From an uncultured Geobacteraceae bacterium (GTDB taxonomy: Bacteria > Desulfobacterota > Desulfuromonadia > Geobacterales > Pseudopelobacteraceae), in assembly GCA_903930585.1 (NCBI GenBank), contig CAIYZD010000349.1, positions 1 to 38,058 on the forward strand: 38,058 nucleotides of DNA, written 5' to 3'. The position numbers and the translations under genes were made by a program. Position 1 is the first letter of the stretch; each line of letters opens with the position of its first letter. The notes under the pieces were generated by a model. The model saw nothing but the letters and a program-made list of their open reading frames with translations, made no database searches and was not told the DNA's origin. Positions 9,636-21,266 of the stretch are shown here, piece by piece.

Positions 9636-10433
9636 GTCACCTTCTCTGTTCTGAGCTTCCCGTCCCTTATGCACCGCCCTCTCCAGTCTGCGCCGTCTTG
9701 GCCAGGTTACAATATAGTCGATCGGCCCTGAAAGTATATATATAAGCATGACGACAAATGTCATGACCACCGGTTCGGCGGCGATAACAATCAGCAGTAC
9801 GACCGCAAGCAGCAGAAAACCGAATGGCTGGCGTTTTATCAACGCAGGATCTTTAAAAGAGTAGTATCTGAAGCTGGACACCATAAGGAACGCCAGCAGG
9901 TAGATAAGTGCCAGTATCGCAAATTTTTTGTAGGAGCTTGGCCAGCCGAAATGGGTAAAGAGCAGTACCGTTGACGCAACCATGCTTGCCGCCGCCGGAA
10001 TGGGGAGGCCGACAAACCGCTTGCTTTCAACGGTGTCAACCTGCACGTTGAACCGGGCAAGCCGTAAAGCACCGCACACAAGAAACAAAAATGCCGCTAC
10101 CCAGCCAAGGCGGCCAAATGGTCTGAGTGCCCAGGCATACATCAATAATCCCGGCGTGACGCCGAAGGCTACAAGGTCGGCAAGGGAATCAAATTCGACA
10201 CCAAATTTACTGGTTGTGCCGGTCATGCGGGCGACTTTGCCATCGAGACCATCACAGATTGCCGAAATAAAAATCCATATTGCTGCCGAACTATAGTTGC
10301 CGTTCAGTGTCGATACCATGCTGTAAAAACCGGCAAACAGACTACCTGCGGTAACAAGATTGGGAAGAATGTAGATTCCTCGTTTCATGTTGTCTTTCAT
10401 GTCACCACTCGCAGTTGCTGTTCCATCTCTCAT
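9630..10433 (-). CDS. pssA: CDP-diacylglycerol-serine O-phosphatidyltransferase
   Basis: CDP-alcohol phosphatidyltransferase motif DGLDGKVARMTGTTSKFGVEFDSLAD; multiple TM. Confidence 0.93.
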   Translation of the reverse strand: MRDGTATASGDMKDNMKRGIYILPNLVTAGSLFAGFYSMVSTLNGNYSSAAIWIFISAICDGLDGKVARMTGTTSKFGVEFDSLADLVAFGVTPGLLMYAWALRPFGRLGWVAAFLFLVCGALRLARFNVQVDTVESKRFVGLPIPAAASMVASTVLLFTHFGWPSSYKKFAILALIYLLAFLMVSSFRYYSFKDPALIKRQPFGFLLLAVVLLIVIAAEPVVMTFVVMLIYILSGPIDYIVTWPRRRRLERAVHKGREAQNREGDV

Positions 10434-10448
10434 AAGGAAAATCCTCGT

Positions 10449-11108
10449 TTAGGCGATTCTTGCCAGTACGGTTTCACCCGCGACGGTTTTGTCACCCAGT
10501 TTTACCAATGGGATGACTCCTGCCGGCAGATAGACGTCAACCCGTGAGCCAAAGCGAATCAAGCCGTATCGTTCGCCGCGTACGAGGATGTCACCCACCA
10601 GGGGATAACTGATAATACGGCGTGCGATCAAGCCGGCTATCTGTACGAATGCTATCCTGACGCTCCCACCAATTTCCAGTATGATGCCATTACGCTCGTT
10701 TTCACAAGATGCACGGCCATCTCGGGCATCAAAGAACTTTCCGGCATGGTGGAACGTGTCAACAACCGTTCCGCTAAAGGGTACACGGTTGACATGAACA
10801 CTGAATACAGACATAAAGATACTTATTTTCAGAGCCGGGACCCCAAGCGGCGTGTCCGGCACCGGTTCGGCGACAATCACTACTCCGTCAGCCGGAGCAA
10901 TGACAGTCGTGGTGTCGGACGGCGCTGTTCTTTCGGGGTTACGGAAAAAATAAAATACGAACAGTGACAGAATAAAGGAAATAGTTGCCGGAATAAACAG
11001 GACTGTTGAAGAGAGTCTCCAGGCGGAAACGAAAAGCAATGCCGTTAAACCGACGGAATATGCGATGAATGGATAGCCTTCTTTAGCAAACGGGGATGAA
11101 TTATTCAT
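10449..11108 (-). CDS. psd: phosphatidylserine decarboxylase proenzyme (short form)
   Basis: FFRNPERTAP, VHVNRVPFSGTV, C-terminal RFGSRVDVYLP self-cleavage GS; adjacent to pssA. Confidence 0.93.
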   Translation of the reverse strand: MNNSSPFAKEGYPFIAYSVGLTALLFVSAWRLSSTVLFIPATISFILSLFVFYFFRNPERTAPSDTTTVIAPADGVVIVAEPVPDTPLGVPALKISIFMSVFSVHVNRVPFSGTVVDTFHHAGKFFDARDGRASCENERNGIILEIGGSVRIAFVQIAGLIARRIISYPLVGDILVRGERYGLIRFGSRVDVYLPAGVIPLVKLGDKTVAGETVLARIA

Positions 11109-11137
11109 GTACCTGCCTAGTCCTGAAAACTGGATAA

Positions 11138-11191
11138 GTGCGTTAACAAAGTTTTTTCTGCCGTGAAGTGCAGAAAAAACTTCTAACGCAC
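11138..11191. other. long imperfect hairpin between psd and ilvC
   Basis: GTGCGTTA...AAGTTTTTTCTGC / GCAGAAAAAACTT..TAACGCAC, asymmetric internal loop. Confidence 0.6.
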
Positions 11192-11200
11192 TAAATGCGA

Positions 11201-11233
11201 AGACACCCCTCTCCTGACGGAAAAGGGGTGTCT
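11201..11233 (-). terminator. hairpin downstream of ilvC
   Basis: AGACACCCCT (11201-11210) / AGGGGTGTCT (11224-11233), just after the ilvC stop on the minus strand. Confidence 0.6.
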
Positions 11234-11250
11234 GAATTCGTATCGCGGAA

Positions 11251-12306
<1,056 letters not shown>

Positions 12307-12329
12307 CTATATACGCTAAACGAGCGAGA

Positions 12330-12358
12330 TAAATACTACATTCAACCACGACTGTCAA
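12330..12358 (-). promoter_or_regulatory. putative sigma70 promoter for ilvC
   Basis: Minus strand TTGACA (12358-12353) - 17 nt - TATTTA (12335-12330). Confidence 0.6.
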
Positions 12359-12406
12359 CGTAATAGCTGTTCTGGCCCTGCTGCAGGAGAAGAAGTCCCG
12401 TATTGG

Positions 12407-12436
12407 ACGAAAAAAGCCGCCCGGATACGGGCGGCT
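12407..12436 (-). terminator. rho-independent terminator of ilvN
   Basis: Minus strand AGCCGCCCG-TATC-CGGGCGGCT followed by TTTTTTCG. Confidence 0.85.
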
Positions 12437-12473
12437 GGGACAACTAACACACATCCTGCAGTTTTCAGCTTTT

Positions 12474-12965
12474 CTACCCGTTCCACCCTTTGGCGCCGCG
12501 GCCAATGGCAACGGAACCGGTACGGACAACTTCCTTCAGTCCCAGTGGGCGCAGCAGTTCCAGAATTGCGTCGATTTTGAGCGGGTTACCGGTCGCCTCG
12601 ATCGTGTAGGATTTTGGAGTGACATCGATGATTTTAGCCCGGAAGATATCCACAACTCTTAACACTTCGGCTCTGGCCTCATCCTCGGCAGAAACCTTGA
12701 TAAGTGCCAGTTCCCGTTCAATGGCGCTGCCGTCGCTGAAATCAAGTACTTTGAGTACGTCGATCAGTTTGTTGAGCTGCTTGTTGATCTGCTCAAGAAT
12801 CTGGTTATCGCCACGTGTAACAATCGTCATGCGTGACAATCCATCTTCGTTGGTGGGCGCTACCGAGAGCGAATCGATATTGAATCCGCGCCCCGAGAAA
12901 AGCGTAGCGACACGAGAGAGCACTCCGAAATCGTTTTCAACTATTACCGATATTGTATGTTGCAT
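12474..12965 (-). CDS. ilvN: acetolactate synthase small subunit
   Basis: ACT domain MQHTISVIVENDFGVLSRVATLFSGRGFNIDSLSV. Confidence 0.96.
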   Translation of the reverse strand: MQHTISVIVENDFGVLSRVATLFSGRGFNIDSLSVAPTNEDGLSRMTIVTRGDNQILEQINKQLNKLIDVLKVLDFSDGSAIERELALIKVSAEDEARAEVLRVVDIFRAKIIDVTPKSYTIEATGNPLKIDAILELLRPLGLKEVVRTGSVAIGRGAKGWNG

Positions 12966-12980
12966 AGCAGTTTCCTCTCC

Positions 12981-14681
12981 TTAAGCGTTCAATACCATTT
13001 CATTCAGCGATGCTCCGGCCGGGACCATCGGCAGTACTTTTTCCTCACGGGCTATTTTGAATTCCATGATTACCGGTCCATCTTCCTTGAAACCCTGCGT
13101 GATAACCGATTCGACTTCGCCAGGTTTTGTAGCCAGGAATCCTTTAGCCCCATAGGCATCGGCCAGTTTAATATAGTCGATCGGGAGTTCCATACAGGTT
13201 GAAGAGTAGCGTTTGTCGAAGAACAGCTCTTGCCATTGGCGCACCATGCCGAGAAAATTGTTGTTAAGGATAACAATCTTCACCGGAAGTCTGTTTTGTA
13301 CCAGCGTGGCCATTTCCTGGATATTCATCTGAATTCCGCCGTCGCCGCAGATGGTGATAACCTGACGACCTGGAAATGCTGCTTGCGCTCCCATTGCCGC
13401 CGGCAGACCAAATCCCATGGTACCGAGCCCACCCGAGGTGAGCAGGGTGCGCGGTTTGTTGAATTTGAAGAATTGTGCTGTCCACATCTGGTGTTGCCCG
13501 ACATCTGTTGAAATAATGGCGTCTTCGTCGGACAGTTCGCGGAGTTTCTGGATGACAAACTGTGGTTTGATGACGGTGCTGCTCTGCTTGTAGGCGATAG
13601 GATGTTTTTCCTTCCAGCCGTCAATATCCGCATGCCAGGGAGCCAGCGCCGTAATAAACCCGGCCAGTTTTTCCGGATTTTTGCCGGCCTGCGTGAGCAT
13701 TTTGACCAGAACGTCTTTGACGTCGCCAACTATCGGCAGATCAACGCGGACATTCTTCTTGATCGATGTCGGATCGACATCGATATGAATAATCTTCGCA
13801 TGCGGAGCAAATGTCGAGAGCTTGCCGGTGACACGGTCATCAAATCGGGCGCCGATGGCAATGATCAAGTCGCTGTGGGTCATTGCCATGTTCGCACAAT
13901 AGGCGCCGTGCATGCCGAGCATGCCAAGCGAGATCGGGTCGCTTTCTGGAAACGATCCGAGTCCCATCAGCGTTGTCGTTACCGGCACCGATAGCGTGCG
14001 GGCCAGCTCGGTCAATGGTTCGGAGGCATCTCCGAGTACCACGCCACCCCCCACGTACATGACCGGACGCTGTGAGTCGAGTATCATCGCGACCGCTTTC
14101 TCCACCTGACGGGGATGACCGGAGAGATTTGGTTTATACCCACGGATTTCAACTGATTCTGGGTAATGAAATTCTCCCAGCGCCATCTGCACGTCCTTGG
14201 GAAAATCCACCAGAACCGGGCCGGGACGTCCACTCCGGGCGAGATAAAACGCTTTTTTCATGGTCAGGGCAATATCCTTGACGTCACGAATCAGAAAGCT
14301 GTGCTTCGTGCAGGGTCGGGTAATGCCAATGATATCTACCTCCTGAAAGGCGTCGTTACCGATCAGCGCGGTCGGTACCTGACCGGTGATAATAACCATC
14401 GGGATCGAATCCATATAGGCAGTTGCAATGCCGGTAACGGTATTGGTCGCTCCTGGTCCGGATGTGGCAATTGCTACTCCGACTCTGCCGGTTGCGCGGG
14501 CATAACCGTCGGCCGCATGGGTGCCGGCCTGTTCGTGACGCGGCAGGATGTGATGTATCGCTTTAAAGTTATAAAGCTCGTCATACAGATTGATGACGGT
14601 ACCGCCCGGATAGCCGAAAACGGTATCCACTCCCTCTTTTTTCAAACATTCCAACATTATTCGTGCACCGTTCATTTTCAT
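12981..14681 (-). CDS. ilvB: acetolactate synthase large subunit
   Basis: ThDP-enzyme; GARIMLECLKKEGVDTVFGYPGGTVINLYDEL, GDGGIQMNIQEMATL. Confidence 0.97.
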   Translation of the reverse strand: MKMNGARIMLECLKKEGVDTVFGYPGGTVINLYDELYNFKAIHHILPRHEQAGTHAADGYARATGRVGVAIATSGPGATNTVTGIATAYMDSIPMVIITGQVPTALIGNDAFQEVDIIGITRPCTKHSFLIRDVKDIALTMKKAFYLARSGRPGPVLVDFPKDVQMALGEFHYPESVEIRGYKPNLSGHPRQVEKAVAMILDSQRPVMYVGGGVVLGDASEPLTELARTLSVPVTTTLMGLGSFPESDPISLGMLGMHGAYCANMAMTHSDLIIAIGARFDDRVTGKLSTFAPHAKIIHIDVDPTSIKKNVRVDLPIVGDVKDVLVKMLTQAGKNPEKLAGFITALAPWHADIDGWKEKHPIAYKQSSTVIKPQFVIQKLRELSDEDAIISTDVGQHQMWTAQFFKFNKPRTLLTSGGLGTMGFGLPAAMGAQAAFPGRQVITICGDGGIQMNIQEMATLVQNRLPVKIVILNNNFLGMVRQWQELFFDKRYSSTCMELPIDYIKLADAYGAKGFLATKPGEVESVITQGFKEDGPVIMEFKIAREEKVLPMVPAGASLNEMVLNA

Positions 14682-14703
14682 ACGTAACCTCTGTACACTT
14701 AAA

Positions 14704-14726
14704 TTTCACCTCGAAAGGAGGTGGAA
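14704..14726 (-). other. small hairpin with 16S rRNA 3'-end-like (anti-SD) sequence in ilvD-ilvB spacer
   Basis: Minus strand CACCTCCTTTCGAGGTG: stem CACCTC/GAGGTG with CTTTC loop; contains CACCTCCTTTC. Confidence 0.55.
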
Positions 14727-14737
14727 AACGAAACTTC

Positions 14738-16399
14738 TCAGTCTGCTGTGGTAACGGCACCGGTATGAGCCGACGTTACCACCTTGGCGTATCGAGCAAG
14801 CCAGCCACCCTTGATTTTGGGGGGTGGAGCCTGCCATTCTGACCGGCGGGCAGCCAATATGGCGTCGTCTACCAGCAGTTCCAGGCGGCGGTTCGGGATG
14901 TCGAGCAGAATCCTGTCGCCATCCTTGACCAGGGCAATAGGTCCCCCTTCGGCTGCTTCGGGCGAGATGTGGCCGATACAGGGGCCACGGGTTCCCCCCG
15001 AAAAACGGCCATCGGTGATCAGGGCGACGCTGTCCCCCAACCCCATCCCCATGATGGCCGCTGTCGGTGCCAGCATTTCACGCATACCGGGACCACCCTT
15101 GGGCCCCTCATAGCGTATTACGACCACATCGCCTGATGTGATCTTCCCTTCCATGATGGCGGCCATGGCCTGCTCTTCGGCATCAAAACAGCGTGCCGTG
15201 CCTTCAAAGTTCATCATGACGGCTGAAACGCCCGACTGCTTGACTACGGCCCCTTTGGGAGCGATGTTTCCGGAAAGTATGGCGATGCCACCTTCCTTCT
15301 TTATCGGGTTCCCAAGCGGGCGGATAACCTCCTCGTCCACATTCTGGATACTCTCGGCCAGTTGATGTGTGGTCAGGCCGAACAGTGTGGGCGTATCATT
15401 TATTTTACTGCCAAGTTGTTTCAGAACACCGGCAACACCGCCGGCAATGTCCAGATCTTCCATAAAATGTTCTCCGGCCGGATTCATCGAGGCCAGTTGA
15501 GGCGTATCTTTTGCCAGTTCATCGAACAGCTCCAGCGGCAGTTCGACACCGGCTTCGTGAGCGATGGCCAGCAGGTGCAGCACGGTGTTGGACGACCCCC
15601 CCAGCGCCAGATCAACGCGGATCGCGTTTTCAAAGGCGGCGCGGGTCAGGATGTCGCGCGGTTTGACGTCATTGTTCACGAGATCGACGATCTTTTCACC
15701 GGAAGCAAAGGCGATGCGGCGTTTGAGCGCCGATACGGCCAGGGCTGTACCGCAGCGCGGCAGACTCATCCCCAGGGTTTCGGTCAAAATAGCCATGGTG
15801 TTGGCGGTAAAGAGCCCCTGGCAGGAACCCATGCCGGGACAGGCGTTGTCTTCACAGACCTGCAGTTCCTTGTCGCTGATGACGCCTGCCTTGTAGCGGG
15901 CCATCGCCTCGAAGGTGTCGGACACGAATGAGTACTTGCGACCGGTCTGGCCGCGACCGCTCATCATCGGACCGGCCGTGACGACGATACAGGGGATGTT
16001 CAGACGGGCAGCCGCCATTAACATGCCGGGGGTTATCTTATCGCAGTTGGTCAGCAGGACGAGGCCGTCAAGACGATGCGCTTCCGCGACCGATTCAACC
16101 ATGTCGGCGATCAGTTCGCGGGTCGGAAGGGAGTAATGCATCCCTTTGTGTCCCATGGCCATACCGTCGCAGACGCCCGGAATACCGAAAAAGAATGAAT
16201 ATCCGCCGCCGGAGTGAACCCCTTTTTCAATAAAGCGTTCCAGATCTCTCATGCCGACGTGGCCGGGAATCAGATCCGTAAAGCTGGTTGCAATGCCGAT
16301 AAACGGCTTGTTCATCTGGTTCTGCGGGACACCGGTCCCTTTCAGAAGGGCGCGGTGCGGTGTCCGTTCGAGTCCTTCCGTTATCATATCGCTACGCAT
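14738..16399 (-). CDS. ilvD: dihydroxy-acid dehydratase
   Basis: [71 protein letters not shown]. Confidence 0.97.
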   Translation of the reverse strand: MRSDMITEGLERTPHRALLKGTGVPQNQMNKPFIGIATSFTDLIPGHVGMRDLERFIEKGVHSGGGYSFFFGIPGVCDGMAMGHKGMHYSLPTRELIADMVESVAEAHRLDGLVLLTNCDKITPGMLMAAARLNIPCIVVTAGPMMSGRGQTGRKYSFVSDTFEAMARYKAGVISDKELQVCEDNACPGMGSCQGLFTANTMAILTETLGMSLPRCGTALAVSALKRRIAFASGEKIVDLVNNDVKPRDILTRAAFENAIRVDLALGGSSNTVLHLLAIAHEAGVELPLELFDELAKDTPQLASMNPAGEHFMEDLDIAGGVAGVLKQLGSKINDTPTLFGLTTHQLAESIQNVDEEVIRPLGNPIKKEGGIAILSGNIAPKGAVVKQSGVSAVMMNFEGTARCFDAEEQAMAAIMEGKITSGDVVVIRYEGPKGGPGMREMLAPTAAIMGMGLGDSVALITDGRFSGGTRGPCIGHISPEAAEGGPIALVKDGDRILLDIPNRRLELLVDDAILAARRSEWQAPPPKIKGGWLARYAKVVTSAHTGAVTTAD

Positions 16400-16470
16400 G
16401 TAGATGTCCTTGATTTGAGATTGATGTAATGGTGCTAACCCCGTGATTGATCGAAATTTACGGGTTGAGA

Positions 16471-16499
16471 AAGATAATATAGATAGACCGGCGTGTCAA
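16471..16499 (-). promoter_or_regulatory. putative sigma70 promoter for ilvD operon
   Basis: Minus strand TTGACA (16499-16494) - 17 nt - TATCTT (16476-16471). Confidence 0.6.
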
Positions 16500-16534
16500 C
16501 CGGAATGGCCATGCCGATTTTATTTCATCGGTAG

Positions 16535-17023
16535 CTATGAACCGGACGGGACAACAGTCTTCCGGTTTCGTGCGGTCAGTCCGTTCAAAAAATTGCGCAA
16601 AAACTGATCACCGCACTCTTTGTAATGCTTGTGTTCTTTATTTCTGAACAGCGCGGAGAGTTCGGATTTTGAAATGATAACGCCTGCCAGCTTCATTATT
16701 GCAAGCATGTCGTCCTCTTTCAGATCAAGGGCAATGCGCAGCTTTTTAAGGATGGCGTTGTTGTTCAATGAGGGATCCGGCTTCGGTTGCAAGGTCTCGG
16801 CAGAGTCCCGCTTGCCGCGACGGTGAATGATCAGTCCATCGAGAAAAAACGACAGCAGGGGGTTGCTGCACGAGATAAACTCGTCTTCGTCGTCCTTTTT
16901 CAGCAGTTTGAGCAGGGTAGGGAGTTCCAGCGTACAGCCGGAGAGTTTAAAAATGTCGATCATGCCGGGGTTGCTGATGTCAAGTGCATATCGCACCCGG
17001 CGCAGAATATCGTTGTTGTTCAT
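16535..17023 (-). CDS. DUF1456 family protein (YehS-like)
   Basis: Duplicated motif NNDILRRVRYALDISNPGMIDIFKLSG and NNAILKKLRIALDLKEDDMLAIMKLAG. Confidence 0.85.
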   Translation of the reverse strand: MNNNDILRRVRYALDISNPGMIDIFKLSGCTLELPTLLKLLKKDDEDEFISCSNPLLSFFLDGLIIHRRGKRDSAETLQPKPDPSLNNNAILKKLRIALDLKEDDMLAIMKLAGVIISKSELSALFRNKEHKHYKECGDQFLRNFLNGLTARNRKTVVPSGS

Positions 17024-17051
17024 TGGTAATAACTCCTATATGTATAAAAAA

Positions 17052-17648
17052 TTACTTGAACGCCGCAACCTGGGCCTGATACAGGGTAACCGGCACAAAG
17101 CGTACGGCAAATTCGGTCGAGCATCTTATACACGCAACAAAAAACGGCTTGCCGCTTTTGCCTTTTTCAAACGGCAGGTCCTGTTTGTGATTGCAGTAGG
17201 GACATGTCGTTGAAACTACAGACTGGGCAATTTTGACCGGCTTCAGATCCGTTGCGCCACCCTTTGCCGAAACCGTTTTTTTTGCGGCACTCTGTTGAAG
17301 TGTGGATGTCTGCGGCAGTTCTTCGGACGGCCCTGATACGGAAACAGTAGTATTGTTCATGACAGTTCGCTCCTTTTTTGTCGAGGTAGTGATCGGAAGA
17401 AAGTCGTCTTCACCATGTTCAATGGCGGCAACCGGAGGGGGTAATATGCCTCTCATCGCCTTTTTCCAGAGAAGCGGCATCGATGTTTTGGAATAGTACA
17501 GTGGCCGGACACCTTTCATCAGCGCCGCGCCTTTTACGACGATATAATATTTGTCGCGATATGACACGAGAGTCTGGGTGCCGATTTCGGCAATCTTGAA
17601 ACCGGAACATATCTTGTTGTCGAGCCAGAATGTGATTGTCTCTTCCAT
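17052..17648 (-). CDS. hypothetical protein with C-terminal zinc ribbon
   Basis: 198 aa; TTCPYCNHKQDLPFEKGKSGKPFFVACIRCSTEFAVRF (CxxC...CxxC). Confidence 0.7.
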   Translation of the reverse strand: MEETITFWLDNKICSGFKIAEIGTQTLVSYRDKYYIVVKGAALMKGVRPLYYSKTSMPLLWKKAMRGILPPPVAAIEHGEDDFLPITTSTKKERTVMNNTTVSVSGPSEELPQTSTLQQSAAKKTVSAKGGATDLKPVKIAQSVVSTTCPYCNHKQDLPFEKGKSGKPFFVACIRCSTEFAVRFVPVTLYQAQVAAFK

Positions 17649-17814
17649 CGACCGCTCCCCCTTCGCCGGTGAATCTACACATGTAATAAGGTAACTGTTA
17701 CCAGAATCGAATCAGCTTACCAATAAAAATTATGAATATGAAGCAGATGATTGTACTATGTTTCAAAATAGCTGTTAAAACTCATATCATATTTTGACCG
17801 GATTGGAAGAGATA

Positions 17815-20454
17815 ATGACTGAAACTGCTCATCGTACCATATATCGTAAGGATTACACGGCACCGTACTACAGCGTTGCCAGCATCGACCTCCGTTTCGA
17901 ACTTGGCGAGGAAACAACGGTTGTCACCTCCCGGATGGTGCTCCAGAGACTGGTTGATGAACCGTGCCCACTGGTACTGACCGGCACATCCCTTGTCATG
18001 CGGGAGGTGAAACTTGATGGTGTGCCACTTGCGCCGGGTCGCTACAGTGCCACCGACGACCTGCTGACTATTCCTGATGTTCCGGATTCCTTCACCCTTG
18101 AAGTGGTGACGGTACTTCGTCCCCAGGACAATACTGCGCTGGAGGGGTTGTATCGTTCCGCCGGAATGTTCTGCACCCAGTGTGAGGCGGAGGGTTTTCG
18201 CGCCATTACGTATTTTCCGGACCGCCCGGATGTCCTGACGCTGTTCACCACCACGATCATTGCCGATCCCGAACGCTACCCGGTGCTCCTCTCCAACGGC
18301 AATCTGGCGGCACGGGGGACATTGCCGGACGGTCGCCATTATGCCACCTGGCATGATCCGTTCAAGAAACCGAGTTACCTGTTCGCCCTGGTTGCTGGTG
18401 ATCTGGTCTCCATTGAGGATCACTTTACTACCTGCTCCGGGCGGGAGGTGAAGCTGCGCATTTATGTGCATCAACAAAACGGTGACAAATGCGACCACGC
18501 CATGCGTTCTCTGAAAAAGGCTATGCGGTGGGATGAACAGCTCTACGGCAGGGAATATGATCTCGATTGCTATATGATCGTGGCGGTAGATGATTTCAAT
18601 ATGGGGGCCATGGAAAACAAGGGGCTCAATGTCTTCAATTCCTGCTACGTTCTCGCCAGTCCGGCCACTGCTACCGATGAAGATTACCGCGCCATTGAAG
18701 AGGTGATCGGCCACGAATACTTCCATAACTGGAGCGGCAACCGGGTAACCTGCCGCGACTGGTTCCAGCTTTCCCTGAAAGAAGGGTTGACCGTCTTTCG
18801 TGACCAGGAGTTTTCGGCCGATATGCAGTCACGCGGGGTGAAGCGGATTGAAGACATACGGGTGCTCAGAACATCCCAGTTTCCCGAAGATGGCGGTCCG
18901 ATGGCGCACCCGGTGCGCCCCGATTCCTATATGGAGATAAACAATTTCTATACGGCGACCGTCTATAACAAGGGTGCCGAGTTGGTCCGGATGCAGTACA
19001 CGATGCTCGGTGCGGAGCGGTTCCGCCGCGGTATGGACCTCTATTTTGCCCGCTATGACGGTCAGGCAGTAACGGTTGACGATTTTGTGGGCTGTATGGC
19101 GGAAGCTGGGGAGCTTGATCTTGAACAGTTCGCCCTCTGGTACAGTCAGGCCGGTACGCCCCGGCTCACCGCCTCCGGTTCCTACGATGCAGTGAATCAA
19201 GCCTTTACCCTGACGGTCGGTCAAAACTGTCCGGCAACACCCGGTCAGCTGGAAAAGAAGCCGTTGCATATTCCGCTGGCTCTCGCTCTGCTTGACCGGA
19301 ACGGTAACGAACTGCCGCTGACACTGGCCGGCGAGAGCGCCGGGACGGCAACCACGCGTGTTCTTCATCTCCGTTTGGCCGGAGAATCATTTTGCTTCAC
19401 CAACGTGGTCGAGGAGCCGGTACCGGCGCTGCTGCGCGGTTTTTCGGCTCCGGTCAAGCTGGAGTACCCGTACCGGCATGATCAACTCGCTCTGCTGATG
19501 GCGCATGAATCGGATCCGTTCTGCCGCTGGGAAGCGGGACAGCAGATGGCGATCCGGGTCATACTTGGACTGGTTGACGATCTTCACCACGGAGTCGCGC
19601 TGACCCTTGATGGTGCGTTTGCCGATTCCTTCCGGATAACGCTTGTCAGTGGCTACCAGGATCGTGCCTTTCTGGCTGAAACCCTCACACTCCCCACGGA
19701 AAAATATCTGGCCGAACTGGTACCGGTTGTAGATCCAGCGGCTATTCATACGGCGCGTCAGTTCGTTATCCACACGTTGGCGGCACGTTTTACTGATGAA
19801 TTACTGGCGGTACGCGCCCAAAATACGAATGAAGCCCCGTATGCGCCTGACGATGGCCGCTCCGGAGCGCGTCGGCTGGCCAACCTTTGTCTGTCGTATC
19901 TGATGAGCAGTTGCGACCAGAGAGCAATCGACCTCTGTCACGACCAGTACCGTCGGTCGGACAATATGACCGACGCTATCGGGGCGTTGACGCCGCTTGC
20001 TTCCTGTGACTGTCCGGAACGGCGGGAAGATCTTGACGATTTTTACCGGCGCTGGCAGGGAGAACGGCTCGTTGTCGATAAATGGTTCTCGCTCCAGGCT
20101 GCGTCCACGCTTGCCGGAACAGTGGACGAAGTTCGGACGTTGCTGGAGCATCCCGCGTTTGAACTGACCAATCCCAACCGTTTCCGTTCCCTGGTAGCGG
20201 CGTTCAGTCAGCGCAACCAGGTCCGTTTCCACGATCAAAGTGGCACGGGGTACCGTTTTCTGGCCGATCAGCTTCTTCGGCTGATTCCGGTCAACCCGCA
20301 GGTGTCGGCCCGGTTGCTGTCGCCGCTTACCACCTGGCGGCGGTATGAGCCGGGGCGGAGCCAGTTGATGCAGCAGCAGTTGCAGCGGATTAAGGCCGTT
20401 CCGGATTTGCCGTGCGACGTCTACGAAGTTGTGACTAAAAGTCTGGAGGGGTAG
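17815..20454 (+). CDS. pepN: aminopeptidase N (M1 family)
   Basis: GAMENKGLN and HEYFHNWSGNRVTCRDWFQLSLKEGLTVF motifs; E. coli PepN-like length. Confidence 0.96.
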   Translation: MTETAHRTIYRKDYTAPYYSVASIDLRFELGEETTVVTSRMVLQRLVDEPCPLVLTGTSLVMREVKLDGVPLAPGRYSATDDLLTIPDVPDSFTLEVVTVLRPQDNTALEGLYRSAGMFCTQCEAEGFRAITYFPDRPDVLTLFTTTIIADPERYPVLLSNGNLAARGTLPDGRHYATWHDPFKKPSYLFALVAGDLVSIEDHFTTCSGREVKLRIYVHQQNGDKCDHAMRSLKKAMRWDEQLYGREYDLDCYMIVAVDDFNMGAMENKGLNVFNSCYVLASPATATDEDYRAIEEVIGHEYFHNWSGNRVTCRDWFQLSLKEGLTVFRDQEFSADMQSRGVKRIEDIRVLRTSQFPEDGGPMAHPVRPDSYMEINNFYTATVYNKGAELVRMQYTMLGAERFRRGMDLYFARYDGQAVTVDDFVGCMAEAGELDLEQFALWYSQAGTPRLTASGSYDAVNQAFTLTVGQNCPATPGQLEKKPLHIPLALALLDRNGNELPLTLAGESAGTATTRVLHLRLAGESFCFTNVVEEPVPALLRGFSAPVKLEYPYRHDQLALLMAHESDPFCRWEAGQQMAIRVILGLVDDLHHGVALTLDGAFADSFRITLVSGYQDRAFLAETLTLPTEKYLAELVPVVDPAAIHTARQFVIHTLAARFTDELLAVRAQNTNEAPYAPDDGRSGARRLANLCLSYLMSSCDQRAIDLCHDQYRRSDNMTDAIGALTPLASCDCPERREDLDDFYRRWQGERLVVDKWFSLQAASTLAGTVDEVRTLLEHPAFELTNPNRFRSLVAAFSQRNQVRFHDQSGTGYRFLADQLLRLIPVNPQVSARLLSPLTTWRRYEPGRSQLMQQQLQRIKAVPDLPCDVYEVVTKSLEG

Positions 20455-20555
20455 CAAAATTCGACGGCAGGCGGAAAAAACGGGTGTTGGTAAAGATTGT
20501 CGGAGGTGAGTAAGCGTACGATGGTATCGATCAGTGCTTCATGTGGCCGTCAGGG

Positions 20556-20897
20556 TCAACTGTTGGGAGTCGAGCTCCTGGCTCCTTTTTTTTCGCGGAC
20601 TTTCTCTTTCATTTTTCGTGTTCCCCGATAGCCGTCACGTTGATGGTGTATCTCCATCATCCGTATTTCTTCTTCATTCATCGTAATCACGGAATGTACA
20701 TCGGTTAAAGCTTTCTTCCTTTTTCCACCATTCAACCCCGTTATTTTTGCCGGCGCGTTATCTGTTGGAACTTTTCCAAAGCAGACAACTTCGAATTTTT
20801 CCGGTGTATCGGTCATCTTGCAATCAGCAAGAGCCATGTTTGGCAGAATAACTGCCAATACAATAAATGAAAATAAATATGGAATGGAGTTGGTCAT
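20556..20897 (-). CDS. small secreted hypothetical protein
   Basis: 113-aa ORF with Sec-type signal peptide (IPYLFSFIVLAVILPNMALA). Confidence 0.55.
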   Translation of the reverse strand: MTNSIPYLFSFIVLAVILPNMALADCKMTDTPEKFEVVCFGKVPTDNAPAKITGLNGGKRKKALTDVHSVITMNEEEIRMMEIHHQRDGYRGTRKMKEKVREKKGARSSTPNS

Positions 20898-21266
20898 AAG
20901 TTACTTTTTTTCGGCCTGAAAAGTGGCATAAATAATCCGTGAAAAGGTGCTCTTTTCAATTGTTTTATAAATTATTTTATAACGGTAAACATCTCAAACT
21001 GATTGATGCAGAATATAAACGCCGCTCTCAGTCCTTCGGATAGTTACCCAGTTATCTTTAATTTATTTGTTGACTACTTCCCGGGCACATTGTGGTGACC
21101 TGCACATGTTTGCAGCATACCTTCTTCTCACGATAGAACAAACTATTTATAACTATCTATAAACTATATTGATATACACATTTCAATTTGGCATACACCG
21201 TGTAGAGAGCTTGTAATGTCTCATAATAATTGTGCAGCAACTTTTTGCTGTATACGGAGGTGTGCT

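Noticed and set aside
17782-18726. 314-aa minus-strand ORF opposite pepN
   Set aside because: Lies antisense within a confident pepN gene, low-complexity composition typical of shadow ORFs, no recognisable domain.
19801-20457. 218-aa minus-strand ORF opposite the pepN 3' end
   Set aside because: Shadow ORF without recognisable homology.
21190-21210. Possible sigma54 promoter (TTGGCATACACC) upstream of the P-II-like gene
   Set aside because: TGGCA-like half is present but no TGC element at the correct spacing.
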